Below, one piece after another: positions 1 through 10,956 of a stretch of 64,000 nt of DNA (position 1 is its first letter; each line of letters opens with the position of its first letter). Origin of the DNA: Thinopyrum elongatum (taxonomy: Eukaryota; Streptophyta; Magnoliopsida; Poales; Poaceae). Below the pieces are notes generated by a model, which worked only from the letters and a program-made list of their open reading frames with translations, was not told the DNA's origin and did not search any database. The position numbers were made by a program, and so were the translations under genes. The stretch is taken from positions 368,137,105-368,201,104 of the forward strand of contig CM022297.1 of the NCBI GenBank assembly GCA_011799875.1. The letters run 5' to 3'.

Positions 1-1608
1 GACAAAGTAGAGCAGCGCGGGGCATGCGCGAGCGCCAGCGGCCCTTGGCAGCCGCAACAGGGAGAGCAGGTGGCGACAACAGTAGGGGACGGTGACGGCG
101 TGCATCGATGCGAGCAGCAGCAGCAGGCTAGCGACAACGGCAGCAGCGCAGAGCAATGGCAGCAGGTAGAGCAGGGGCCGTCGCGGGCCGGCGTCGGAGC
201 GGGGCCGTGCGGGCGGGGCACCGCGGAGCAGCATCTTCAGCGATGAAACGGCGCGGGGCTGCGGTGGGAGGCGAGTGCGGGCAGGGGACAGAGGGGGCAT
301 CGGCCCTGGGCCAACAGTGGGGGAGCAGCGGGCAGCGCGGCTGGCCACGGTGAGCAACGCGGCGAGGTCAGAGGGAGGCAAGCGGCAGAGAGTGGACAGG
401 CACGCGCGCGCAAGGAGCGTGGTTGGAGGTGCGGCTGGGCGAGGACGGTCGCGGCCGTGGACGCACACAAGCTCGCGACGCACGCATGAGGTGAGGCCGC
501 CCCCAGGGAACTCTTGGTGAGGCGTGGGGGCACGCGGAGCTCAGCAGGGGCCGAGCTAGCGGTCATGGCGGACGGCGGCTACAGCAACAATCGAGAGGCG
601 CACTAGGGGACCGGATTCGATGGAAAATGGGGAAGAGAGGGAGTGGAGGCTCACGTTGAGGTACACGGTTGTCGGCGGAAGCTTAGGAGCGCAGGGTGGT
701 GGCCGGAGTTGAAGGCGACGGCGGCGACCCGAGGAAGATGACCTCGATCAGGCATAGCAGGGGCTTCCTGGCTCGATCTCGAGGGCGCAAGCGACGATGA
801 CGACGACGAAGGCTCTTCTGGACAGCAACACCGGCGCAGAGATTGCCGTTCGCCGTGGTGGTGACGGGTAGTGGCGACCACGACGTTCGGTCGAGCGGAG
901 AGGGTGGCGAGGGAGAGAGAGAAGATGGATCTGGGAGGGGGGCGCCGAGTAGGAGTGAGGCCAGGGGGGAAGTGGAGCGGGGAGGCGAGGGGACTGTGGG
1001 GAGGGCGGCCTTATCCCTTCCCTGTCGGCGCCGGCGAGGCGGTCGGGGGCAACCATGCCCCTGTAGCGACCGCGCCACGGGAACAGGGGCGAAGGAGACC
1101 GATGGGGGTTAGGTGGGCTGGCCGGGGTGGGCTAGGCCCAGGGGGGTTTAGGCCCATAGGAAAACATGGGGGGGGGGCTTTTCTCTTTTTACAACTTTTC
1201 TGTTTTATTTAATCTATCAATATTTTAGTCTAACTAAAATACAAAACTAGTTTCAAAAATAGTATTACTATTTATACCTCTGCCACAAAAAGTTTGGTAC
1301 TCTATTAAATTAATTTGATATTTTTAGAAATTATAAAAGGCATCTTATTAATTAATATTGCCACTATTCTAAACATTTTAATGCATTTAAACCTTTTATA
1401 AAAGTTTGGTTTCACCACCAATAATACTTATGAATTATTTTCCATAGCTTGCACATTTTAGTTTTGGCATTTGAAAACTTATGTTTTTGACTTTATTTCA
1501 AATTTGAATTCGAACTGATTTGAATCTAAGCGAGATTAGCAACAGCAACAGTGGTGACATGGCCTCATTAACAGAGGATTACTATAGCTTAATTATCCAG
1601 GCGTCACA
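1..1608 (-). repeat. 3' LTR of element A (partial)
   Basis: The LTR start, read on the minus strand, is TGTGACGCCTGG at 1608. Bases 1140-1608 are AT-rich and nearly repeat 4655-5119. Bases 1-1140 are very GC-rich and resemble in character the GC-rich centre (about 11400-12720) of the solo LTR. Many frames are open here only because of base composition, and the predicted peptides are Pro/Ala/Arg-rich with no recognisable domain. I call no gene. Confidence 0.75.
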
Positions 1609-1621
1609 ATTCTCCTCCACT
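1609..1621 (-). other. Polypurine tract of element A
   Basis: The minus strand reads AGTGGAGGAGAAT immediately before the LTR start, the expected position for the plus-strand DNA primer of an LTR retrotransposon. Confidence 0.6.
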
Positions 1622-1874
1622 ACAAGAAATCTCGTCCCGAGATTTAGGAGGTAGAAGGAAACAAAAACGAGGTATTCATCAGGAAGACGATCCTCGAGTT
1701 CCCAAGTGGCTTCATCTTCAGAAGGATTTGACCACTGAGTTTTTAGAAATTTTGATAGCCCTCTAATGGGTGCGACATTCAGCTTGATCGAGAACGCAGA
1801 TCGAATGCCCTCTGTAAATGAGATCATGTTGCAGGGGTTGAGCTTTATAAGCCATGTGGTTGTTGCAATAAAAC

Positions 1875-2130
1875 TAGCGAATCGGGGCATCAGCCATGAC
1901 ATTAGCCTTGCCAAGGGTATAAGAAATACCGTAGTCATAGTCTATAATTGTTTTCATACATCGCTGCTTTCGGAGAATCAGATCTAGCTGAGTAAACAAT
2001 TACTTCAGACTTTAATGATCGGTGAAGATCTCACAACGGTTACCAAAAAGAAAATGTCACCACAACTTCAGTACAAATTTAACTGCAGCAAGTTCAAGGT
2101 CATGGACTGGGTAGTTCTTTTGGAAAGACA
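1875..2130 (-). pseudogene. RNase H relic of Gypsy pol
   Basis: On the minus strand one frame reads QKNYPVHDLELAAVKFVL, then FGNRCEIFTDH, then DYDYGISYTLGKANVMADA. This is the usual run of Ty3/Gypsy RNase H blocks: the YP.HDLELAA block, the TDH block, and the GK.N..ADA end. There are at least three internal stops. It lies downstream of the gag relic in the order expected for a pol remnant. Nothing like reverse transcriptase remains between the two, so a large deletion has removed most of pol. Confidence 0.75.
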
Positions 2131-2418
2131 TCCTAGAATTCACAAACAACTGGAGCATGTTCAATCCTCACAAAAGGAGAAGCGTTTCACACATTCAAGG
2201 AATAAATCCGTTCTTCGGCATTTCGAACAAGATGAGCATGGTAGCTTACTATCTCACTTGAAGGGTGTAGTAGATGGACGTTTTTAGTGGTGCAAATGAT
2301 AGGAACGGTATGTGTTTACAACCATTCCATTCCCAAAATGAGGTCAACATTGGAAGACTTCAAAACAATGGGGGAAACATGGAATTCGAACCCTTCAAGC
2401 TCAACGGGGACGTTGTGA

Positions 2419-2772
2419 CTAACCATGGTGGTTTGACATTGGCCCGCGGAATGCAGCTTGGAATTCTGGCCAAGTGATGGTTGTTACAACAGGTAAGGAA
2501 TGCCTGTGGCTGTCCCACCATTGAGTAGCAGGACCTTTTAGGTAGGAAGCCGTGAAGGTGACATAGTTGGCAGGGGCTACATCAGCAGACTCCAACTCGA
2601 AAGTGATGTCACGGAGCCAATCATCAGCATCAAGGGGCTGAGTTGAGCTGCGGTAGAAGACAGGGTTGAGACGCGCAAAGTATTGCAGAGTCACTGGGGC
2701 TAGTTGCTGATTCATATTGGGACGTGGAAACTGAGCCATGACTCCTACCATGAACAGGCGATTCAGCATCAA
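2419..2772 (-). pseudogene. gag fragment of element A
   Basis: A 117-residue minus-strand ORF carries the retrotransposon gag (capsid) motif pattern: LAPVTLQYFARLNP, then PLDADDWLRDI, then ATQWWDSHR. This pattern is typical of plant Ty3/Gypsy elements with tRNA-Met primer sites. Full gag would run several hundred residues with a CCHC knuckle; here it stops shortly after WPEFQAAFRG. It is truncated and adjoins the deletion that removed most of pol. Confidence 0.8.
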
Positions 2773-3477
2773 ACTATTGTATCATTTCAGCCATGTATTC
2801 GGGAGGTGGTGGATTGTCGCCACCACGGCCACGACCAACGGGTCTAACCATCCTACTTAAATGCAATAGGGGGTAGCTTAGCAAGGGGTGGAGCAACTGT
2901 AGGGAGTCATTCATGATGTAATCAGAAGTTCAGAACAATGAGCAAAGGCGCAGTATGCACAAAACAGTAGTCATTGAAGACATACATATACATATGCGGG
3001 GCCAATTACACGCTGTTCGTATGAGTTCGGACAACAGATCACCCTAGACAGACTAGGCAGCACGCACACACGTGATGGAGGGATAAAACAATGAGACATA
3101 GCAAAGGCTACATCAATGTCAGGGAAAACCTCTAGAGCGAGGGATTTGAAAGTGATGACGCAGGGTGCCCTCGATAAGAGGATCCTGCGGCCCGCGAACA
3201 CTATGAAGCAGACCTGGTTCCCAATTCAAGAAAGGCATACTTCAAATCTCCTGATGGATGTGATCACGAGATCCTAATGTTTAGAGTTAGCAAAATCATT
3301 TAACCCGAAGAGAAGAGAGATCAGAGTCCCAGAGTATAGATGAGAAGTAAAAGATCCTAATACCACCCAATGGCGACATGGGCCCGTAAGCCACACAGCC
3401 ATGTTAGTAAAACATTTTTTCAAGGACTAGACTCAACTTTAGCCAAGGAGTTGGAAAGGGGGTTCCTACAGGCAGTC
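2773..3477 (-). other. Untranslated leader of element A
   Basis: No gene seen. The part nearest the LTR (about 3290-3477) matches the reverse complement of the K element leader at about 35628-35830, including the stretch around GTGTGGCTTACGGGCCCA. This links A and K as relatives. Confidence 0.65.
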
Positions 3478-3490
3478 GGCTCTGATACCA
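3478..3490 (-). other. Primer binding site (initiator tRNA-Met type), element A
   Basis: The minus strand reads TGGTATCAGAGCC three bases inside the 5' LTR end, the standard tRNA-Met primer complement. Confidence 0.85.
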
Positions 3491-3493
3491 ACT

Positions 3494-5119
3494 TGTAATG
3501 CCCCCTACTCGACCGTACACTAATCATACACGCAAACGTGTACGATCAAGATCAGGGACTCACAGGAAGATATCACAACACAACTCTAAACAAAAATAAA
3601 AGATGCAAGCTTCATATTACAAGCCAGGGCCTCGAGGGCTCAAATACAACAGCTCGAACACAACAGAGTTAGTGGAAGCAACAATATCTGAGTACAGACA
3701 TAAGTTAAACAAGTTTTGCCTTAAGAAGGCAAACACAAAAGCAACAACGATCGAAGAGGCAAGACCTCCTGCCTGGGACCTCCTAACTACTCCTGGTCGC
3801 CGGTGGTCTCCACGTAGTAGTAGGCACCCTCCGGGTAGTAGTAGTAGTCGGCGGGGGTGGCATCTGGCTCCTGGGATCCACCAACTGGTTGCAACAACCG
3901 AAAAGAAGAAAGAAGGGGGAAAAGGGGTAGCAAAGCAACCGTGAGTACTCATCCAAAGTACTCGCAAGCATCAGATCTATACTAAGTATGCATTGGTATC
4001 AAAGGAAGGGATGTATCTGTGGACTGAACTAAAGAATGCCAGAATAGAGGGGAAGGCCTAGCCTATCAAAGACTAGCATCTTCAAGCAGCTCCAAGCATC
4101 TTGCAGCATTCAGAAGAGTAAAGAATAGCATTTTATAATTAACAAGCATGTTGTAGTATTAACGCCCAGAGATCCTTCCTCGACTCCCTGCGAGAAAGCA
4201 ATCCCGGAGCCAACATATCCATCACATGTCTCAAGTATCCATTTCTAGTTGTAATAGATCAGGATACAAGTCTAAACTTTCGTTACCATGGACACGGCTA
4301 TTAATAGATAATCTTCCCTGCAGGGGTGCACCACGTTACCCAACACGCTTGATTGCTCTGGCCGGACACACTTTTCTGAGTCAATGCCCGGCCTCAGAAG
4401 ATCAACACCTCGCAGCCCTACCTAGGCTCAGTAGGGAGGTCCCCGCTGGTCTACATCCTAAGCACTCTGGGGTCTTGGGCCCATCGCCTGTTGCACTCCA
4501 GGTTGTTGTGCGACAAGCCGGGACGAGCACCACCTCATCATGGATGTCACTGGCCCGACAGGCCCACAATGCTGAACTGGATGTCTGACAAAGCTTCGGC
4601 TGATACTACGACGCCGAGGCCCATAACTATTCCCGCGTGGTGGTTAGTGCGTAAAGGCCAGTGGCCCATAGGAAAACATGGGGGGGGGGCTTTCTCTTTT
4701 GACAATTTTTCTGTTTTATTTAATCTCCTCAATATTTTAGTCTAACTAAAATACAAAAATAGTTTAAAAAATAGTATTACTATTTATACCTCTGCCACAA
4801 AAAGTTTGGTGCTCTATTAAATTAATTTGAAATTTTATAAATTATAAAAGGCATCTTATTAATTAATATTGCCACTGTTCTAAACATTTTAATGCATTTA
4901 AACCTTTTATAAAAGTTTGGTTTCACCACTAATAATACTTATGAATTATTTGCCATAGCTTGCACATTTTAGTTTTGGCATTTGAAAACTTACGTTTTTT
5001 ACTTTATTTCAAATTTGAAATTGAACTGATTTGAATCTAAGCGAGATTAGCAACAGCAACAGTGGTGACATGGCCTCATTAACAGAGGATTACTGTAGCT
5101 TAATTATCCGGGCGTCACA
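3494..5119 (-). repeat. 5' LTR of element A (internally shortened)
   Basis: It runs from TGTAATGCCCCC at 3494 to GGCGTCACA at 5119 (1626 bp). Its 3494-4655 part matches the far end of the solo LTR (about 32870-34002, opposite orientation), and 4655-5119 matches the near end (10957-11400). The roughly 2.8 kb GC-rich middle present in the solo LTR is missing. The junction near 4655 is therefore an internal deletion or an LTR variant. Confidence 0.75.
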
Positions 5120-5983
5120 ACCGCAAGACTGAATCCAAAACTAAGCACCTCTCCCATTGCAAGAAATACCAATCTAGTTGGCCAAACCAAACCGGTAATT
5201 CGAAGAGAAATACAAAGATATGAAATCATGCATAAAAGAATTCAGAGAAGATTCAAATAATATTCATAGATAATCTGATCATAAATCCACAATTCATCGG
5301 ATCTCGACAAATGCACAGCAAAAGAATATTACATCAGATAGATCTCGAAGAACATCGAGGTGAACATGGTATTGAGAATCAAAGAGAGAGAAGAAGCCAT
5401 CTAGCTACTAGCTATGGACCCGTAGGTCTGAGGTAAAGTACTCACGCTTCATTAGAGGGGCAATAGGGTTGATGTAGATGCCCTCCGTGATCGAATCCCC
5501 CTCCGACAGATTGCCGGAAAAGGCCCCAACATGGGATCTCACGGGAACAGAAGGTTGCGGCGGTGGAAAAGAATTTTCGTGGCTCTCTTCTAGGGTTTTG
5601 GAATATATGTGAATTTATAGGACGAAGAAGTAGGTCGGTGGACTCCCGAGAGGGCCACAAGTGAGGGAGCACGCCCCCCTAAGGGCGCCTCTACGGATTG
5701 TTGTCTCCTCGTGGGTCTTCTAACTTCGACTCCAAGTCTCGTAGGTGTCTTCTGGTCCAAGAAAAATCATCGTAAAGTTTTATTCCGTTTGGACTCCGTT
5801 TGATATTCCTTTTCTGCGAAACTCAAAAACAAGGAAAAAAATAGAAACTGCACTGGGCTCTAGGTTAATAGGTTAGTCCAAAAAATAATATAAAATAACA
5901 TATTAATGCATCTAAAACATCCAAAACAGATAATATAATAGCATGGAACAATAAAAAATTATAGATACGTTGGAGACGTATCA
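5120..5983 (-). repeat. LTR J: partial Gypsy LTR, TGATACGTCTCC type
   Basis: The minus strand starts TGATACGTCTCCAACG at 5983 and continues to 5120, where element A interrupts it. It is almost the same sequence as LTR I at 63621-64000 (Sabrina-like by recognition). It holds the GC-rich segment near 5639-5696 and a TATA-like CCTATAAATTC just downstream in its own orientation. No gene is seen; the 76-residue frame at 5442-5672 is LTR sequence. Confidence 0.75.
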
Positions 5984-6739
5984 AGGAGCCTTAGGGGTGT
6001 CTATTAATTATTGTATGGCCTGCGTGTCAATCATTAAGCACCATGTAATTGCTTTACTTTATCGCTATGTATCAGCAATAGTTGTGGAAGCAATAGTTGG
6101 TGAGATGACCCCGACGTAACGATGGAGATCAAGGTGTCGCGCCAGTGACGATGGAGATCATGCCGTTGCTTTGGAGATGAAGATCAAAAGCACAAGATGA
6201 TGATGGCCATATCATGTCACATATTTTTTTTGCATGTGATGTTTATCCATTATGCATCTTATTTTGCTTAGAACGGCAGTAGCATTATAAATGATCCCTT
6301 CACTTAATTTCACGATAAAAGTGTTCTCCCCGAGTATGCACCGTTGCTAAAGTTCGTCGTTTTGAAGCACCTTGTGATGATCGGGTGTGATAGACTCTAT
6401 GGTCACATACAACGGGTGTAAGTCAGTTTTGCACAAGCAGAATACTTGGGTTAAACTTGACGAGCCTAGCATGTACAGACATGCTCTCGGAACACTGGAT
6501 GCCGAAAGGTCAAACATGAGTCATATAGTAGATATGATCAACATGAAGATGTTCACCATTGAAGACTAATCCATCTCACGTGATGATCGGACATGGTTTA
6601 GTTGATTTGGATCATGTATCACTTAGACAACTTGAGGGATGTTGATTTAAGTGGGAGTTCATTAGTAATTTGATTATTTGAACTAAAATTTATCATGAAC
6701 TTAGTCGTAATAGTTTTTGCATATCTATGTTGTAGATCA
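5984..6739 (+). other. Copia 5' LTR remnant and leader
   Basis: Non-coding sequence before the gag start. It includes the GATGGAGATCA and GGGTGTAAGTCAG blocks familiar from Angela/BARE leaders. I could not place a primer site, and the true LTR/leader boundary is uncertain. Confidence 0.6.
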
Positions 6740-7560
6740 ATGGCCCGTGCTACCGTTCCCTTGAATTTTAATGCGTTCCTAGATAAAGCTAAGTTGAAAG
6801 ATGATGGTAGCAACTACACGGACTAGGTCCATAACTTGAGTATTATCCTCATTGCTGCACAAAAGAATTATGTCCTTGATGCACCGCTAGGTGACCCACC
6901 CGCTCCCACTAGTCTAGACGTTGTGAACGCCTGGCAAATGCGGACTGATGACTACTCGATAGTTTAGTGTGCCATGCTTTACAGCTTAGAACCGGGGCTC
7001 CAAAAGCGTTTTGAGCACCACGGAGCATATGAGATGTTCCAAGAGATGAAATTGATATTTCAAGCTAATGCCCGGGTTGAGAGATATGAAGTCTCCAACA
7101 AGTTCTTTAGCTGTAAAATGGAGGAGAACAGTTCTGTCAGTGAACACATACTCAGAATGTCTGGGTATCACAACCACTTGACTCAGCTGGGAATTGAGCT
7201 CCCAGATGAGTGTGTTATTGATAGAGTTCTTCAATCACTGCCACCAGGCTATAAAGGCTTCATGATGAACTATAATATGCAAGGAATGACTAAAACGATT
7301 TCCGAGCTCTTTGCGATGCTGAAATCAGCAGAGGTAGAAATCAAGAAAGAGCATAAAGTGTTGATGGTTAATAAAGCCACCAGTTTTAAGAAAAAGCGCA
7401 AGGGAAAGAAAGGGAACTTCAAGAAGAATGGCAAGGAAGTTGCCGCTCCCGTGAAGAAGCCCAAAGCTGGACCCAAGCCTGAGACTGAGTGGGTAATGGT
7501 CACTGGAAGCGGAATTGCCCCAAATATTTGGCGGATAAGAAGGATGGCAAAGTGAACAAA
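6740..7560 (+). pseudogene. Copia gag (broken)
   Basis: Starts at ATG 6740 (MARATVPLNF). The frame meets TAG after about 28 codons (near 6824) and again near 6967, then reads openly from 6974 for 193 residues. Visible blocks: LQKRFEHHGAYEMFQEMK, SVSEHILRMSGYHNHL, VLQSLPPGYKGFMMNY and a Lys-rich tail. The CCHC zinc knuckle expected near 7500 is disrupted by a frameshift, leaving GHWKRNCPKYLADKKDG in another frame from 7489. Both early stops sit where a coding codon is expected. The product would be the capsid protein of the virus-like particle. Confidence 0.88.
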
Positions 7561-10399
7561 GGTATATTTGATATACATGTTATTGATGTGTTCCTTACTA
7601 GTGCTCGTAGTAGCGCCTGGGTATTTGATACTGGTTCGGTTGCTCATATTTGTAACTCGAAACAGGAGCTGCGGAATAAACGCAGACTTGTAAGGACGAG
7701 GTGACAATGCTCGTTGGGAATGGTTCCAAGGTTGATGTGATCACCGTCGGCACGCTACCTCTACATTTACCTTCGAGATTAGTTTTAGACCTCAATAATT
7801 GTTATTTGGTGCCAGCGTTGAGCATGAACATTATATCTGGATCTTGTTTAATGTGAAATGGTTATTCATTTAAGTCAGAGAATAATGGTTGTTCTATTTA
7901 TATGAGTAACATCTTTTATGGTCGTGCACCCTTAGTGAATGGTCTATTCTTGTTGAATCTCGATCGTAGTGATACACATATTCATAATATTGATGCCAAA
8001 AGATGCAAAGTTGATAATGATAGTGCAACATACTTGTGGCACTGCCGTTTAGGTCATACTGGTGTAAAGCGCATGAAGAAACTCCATGCGGATGGACTTT
8101 TGGAATCACTTGATTATGAATCATTTGATACTTGTGAACCATTCCTCATGGGTAAGATGACTAAAACTCCGTTCTCCGGAACAATGGAGCGAGCAAATGA
8201 CTTATTGGAAATATAACATACTGATGTATGCGGTCCAATGAGTGTTGAAGCACGCGGCAGGTATCATTTTTTTCTAACCTTCACAGATGATTTGAGTAGG
8301 TATGGGTATATCTACTTGATGAAACACAAGTCTGAAACACTTGAAAAGTTCAAAGAATTTTAGAGTGAAGTGGCGAATCATCGTAACAAGAAAATAAAGT
8401 TTCTACGATCTGATCGCGGAGGCGAATATTTGAGTTACGAGTTTGGCCTTCATTTAAAACAATGTGGAATAGTTTCACAACTCATGCCACCTGGAACACC
8501 ACAGCGTAATGGTGTGTCCGAACATCGTAACCGTACTTTATTAGATATGGTGTGTTTTATGATGTCTCTTACCGATTTGCCACTATCGTTTTGGGGTTAT
8601 GCATTAGAGATAGCCGCATTCACATTTAATAGGGCACCGTCTAAATCCGTTGAGACGACACCGTATGAACTATGGTTTGGCAAGAAAACTAAGCTGTCGT
8701 TTATTAAAGTTTGGGGATGCGACACTTATGTCAAAAGGCTTCAACCTAATAAGCTTGAACCCAAAGCGGAGAAGTGCGTCTTCATAGGATAGCCAAAAGA
8801 AACTATTGGGTATACCTTCTACCACATATCCGAATGCAAAATCTTTGTTGCTAAGGATGGGTCCTTTCTAGAGAAGGAGTTTCTCTCGAAAGAAGTGAGT
8901 GGGAGGAAAGTAGTACTTGATGAGGTAGTTGTACCTGCTCTCGAGTTGGAAAGTAGTACATCAGAGAAAACCATTCTCGTGATGCCTACACCAACCAGAG
9001 AGGAAGCAAATGATGATGATCATGAAACTTCAGATCAAGTTACTACTGAACCTCGTAGGTCAACCAGAACATGTTCCTCACCAGAGTGGTACGGTAATCC
9101 TGTCCTGGAAGTCATGTTGTTAGACAATGGCAAACCTACGAACTATGAAGAAGCTATGATGAGCCCAGATTCCGAAAAATGGCTTGAGGCCATGAAATCT
9201 GAGATAGGATCCATGTATGAGAACAAAGTGTGGAGTTTGGTGGATTTGCCCGATGATCGGCAAGCCATTGAGAATAAATGGATCTTCAAGAGGAAGACAT
9301 ACGCTGATGGTAATATCACTGTCTACAAAGCTCGACTTGTTGCAAAAGGTTTTCGACAAGTTCAAGGGGTTGACTACTATGAGACTTTCTCACTCATAGC
9401 GATTCTTAAGTCTGTCCGAATCATGTTAGCAATTGCCGCATTTTATGATTATGAAATCTGGCAAATGTACATCAAAACTGCATTCCTTAACGGGTTTCTT
9501 AAGGAAGAGTTGTATATGATGCAACCGGAAGGTTTTGTCAATCCTAAAGGTGCTCACAAAGTGTGCAAGCTCCAGGGATCCATCTATGGACTGATGCAAG
9601 CATCTCAGAGTTGGAATAAACGCTTTGATGAGGTGATCAAAGCATTTGGTTTTATACAGACTTATGGTGAAGCCTGTATTTACAAGAAAGTGAGTGGGAG
9701 CTCTGTAGCATTTCTAATATTATATGTGGATGACATATTGCTGATTGGAAATGATATAGAATTTCTGGATAGCATAAAAGGCTACTTGAATAAGAATTTT
9801 TCAATGAAAGACCTCGGTGAAGCTGCTTATATATTGGGCATCAAGATCTATAGGGATAGATCAAGACGCTTAATAGGACTTTCACAAAGCACATACCTTG
9901 ATAAGATTTTGAAGAAGTTCAAAATGGACCAGTCCAAGAAGGGGTTCTTGCCTGTTTTGCAAGGTGTGAAATTGAGTAAGACTCAAAGCCCGACCACGAC
10001 AGAAGATAGAGAGAATGAAAGTCATTCCCTATGCCTCAGCCATAGGTTCTATAATGTATGCCTTGCTGTGTACCAGACCTGATGTGTGCCTTGACATGAG
10101 TCTAGCAAGGGGGTACAATAGTGATCCAGGAGTGAATCACTGGACAGCGGTCAAAATTATCCTTAGGTACTTAAAGAGGACTTAGGAAATGTTTCTCAGT
10201 TATGGAGGTGATAAAGAGTTCATCATAAAGGGTTACGTCCATGCAAGCTTTAACATCGATCCGAACGACTCTGAGTCTCAATCTGGATACTTATTAAACG
10301 TGGGAGCAATTAGCTGGAGTAGCTCCATGCAAGAGAATTGTAGACATAGATATTTGCAAAATACGCACGGATTTGAATGTTGCAGACCCGTTGACTAAA
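7561..10399 (+). pseudogene. Copia pol (protease, integrase, reverse transcriptase, RNase H; broken)
   Basis: Copia domain order is protease, integrase, reverse transcriptase, RNase H. The protease DTG triad is at 7627-7635. The integrase zinc region includes LWHCRLGHTGVKRMKKLH (about 8034), with SDRGGEYLSYEF and GTPQRNGVSEHRNRTLLDM later in the core. The reverse transcriptase active site YVDD is at 9723-9734, with KARLVAKGFRQVQGVDYYETF before it. RNase H begins near 10190 but jumps from AISWSSS straight to the terminal region, so its catalytic part is deleted. Stops and frameshifts break the frame near 7700, 7856, 8214, 8361, 8790 and 10080. The largest open piece is 8895-10082. Confidence 0.9.
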
Positions 10400-10490
10400 A
10401 CCTCTCTCTCAAGCAAAACATGATCACACCTTAGAACTCATTGGGTGTTAATCGCATGGCGATGTGAACTAGATTATTGACTCTAGTACA

Positions 10491-10501
10491 AGTGGGAGAC
10501 T
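10491..10501 (+). other. Polypurine tract of the Copia element
   Basis: AAGTGGGAGAC lies immediately before the 3' LTR start at 10502. Confidence 0.75.
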
Positions 10502-10956
10502 ATTGGAAATATGCCCTAGAGGAAATAATAAAGTGGTTATTATTATATTTCCTTAATCATGATAAAGGTTTATTATTCATGCTAGAATAGTATTGACCGG
10601 AAACTTAAATACATGTGTGAATACATAAACAAATACTAAGTCCCTAGTAAGCCTCTACTAGACTAGCTCGTTGATAAAAGATGGTTAAGGTTTCCTAACC
10701 ATAGACATGAGTTGTCATTTGATAATGGGATCACATCATTAGGAGAATGATGTGATGGACAAGATCCAACCGTTAGCATAACATATGATCGTCCAGTTTA
10801 TTGCTACTGCTTTCTTAATGTCAAATACATGTTTCTTCGACCATGAGATCATGCAACTCCCGGACTCCGGAGGATTGCCTTGTGTGCCATCAAACGTCAC
10901 AACATAACTTGGGTGATCATAAAGGTGCTCTACAAGTATCTCTGAAGGTGTCTGTT
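10502..10956 (+). repeat. Copia 3' LTR, first part
   Basis: Begins TATTGGAAATATGCCC (the usual TGTTGG start with one change) and runs 455 bp before the solo LTR insertion. Its continuation begins at 34003. Without the inserted sequence and one duplicated target copy the LTR is about 1702 bp, the usual Angela-type length. Confidence 0.88.
10952..10956 (+). repeat. Target site duplication of the solo LTR (CTGTT, partner CTATT at 34003-34007)
   Basis: Five bases directly before TGTAACGC at 10957. The partner directly after the solo LTR end is CTATT, with one mismatch, and the Copia LTR continues after it. Confidence 0.8.

Larger units (their letters stand above)
1..5119 (-). mobile_element. Element A: internally deleted Gypsy retrotransposon with large-type LTRs
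   Basis: Minus-strand LTR retrotransposon. The 5' LTR is at 3494-5119, followed by a tRNA-Met-type primer site, gag and RNase H relics, and a purine tract beside the 3' LTR, which ends at 1608 and runs off the window start. The internal region is only about 1.9 kb, so most of pol is gone. The LTR ends match those of the solo LTR at 10957-34002, a Sukkula/Erika-like type (family name by recognition). Element A sits inside the J LTR, whose sequence resumes at 5120. Confidence 0.8.
5984..10956 (+). mobile_element. Angela/BARE/WIS-type Copia retrotransposon, left part
   Basis: Plus-strand Ty1/Copia element. The 5' LTR is missing because LTR J abuts at 5984. A long leader, gag, protease, integrase, reverse transcriptase and a truncated RNase H follow, then a purine tract and the 3' LTR from 10502. 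The 3' LTR is split by the solo LTR at 10957 and resumes at 34003. Coding is broken in many places. The LTR start and peptide motifs are those of the Angela/BARE/WIS group (recognition). Confidence 0.88.

Noticed and set aside
156..1212. Overlapping open frames on both strands
   Set aside because: GC-rich middle of the LTR of element A; no domain, and frames are open on both strands because of composition.
3478..3490. tRNA-like sequence matches (also 27958, 35615, 44183, 52152)
   Set aside because: These are primer binding sites of 12-18 bases, not tRNA genes.
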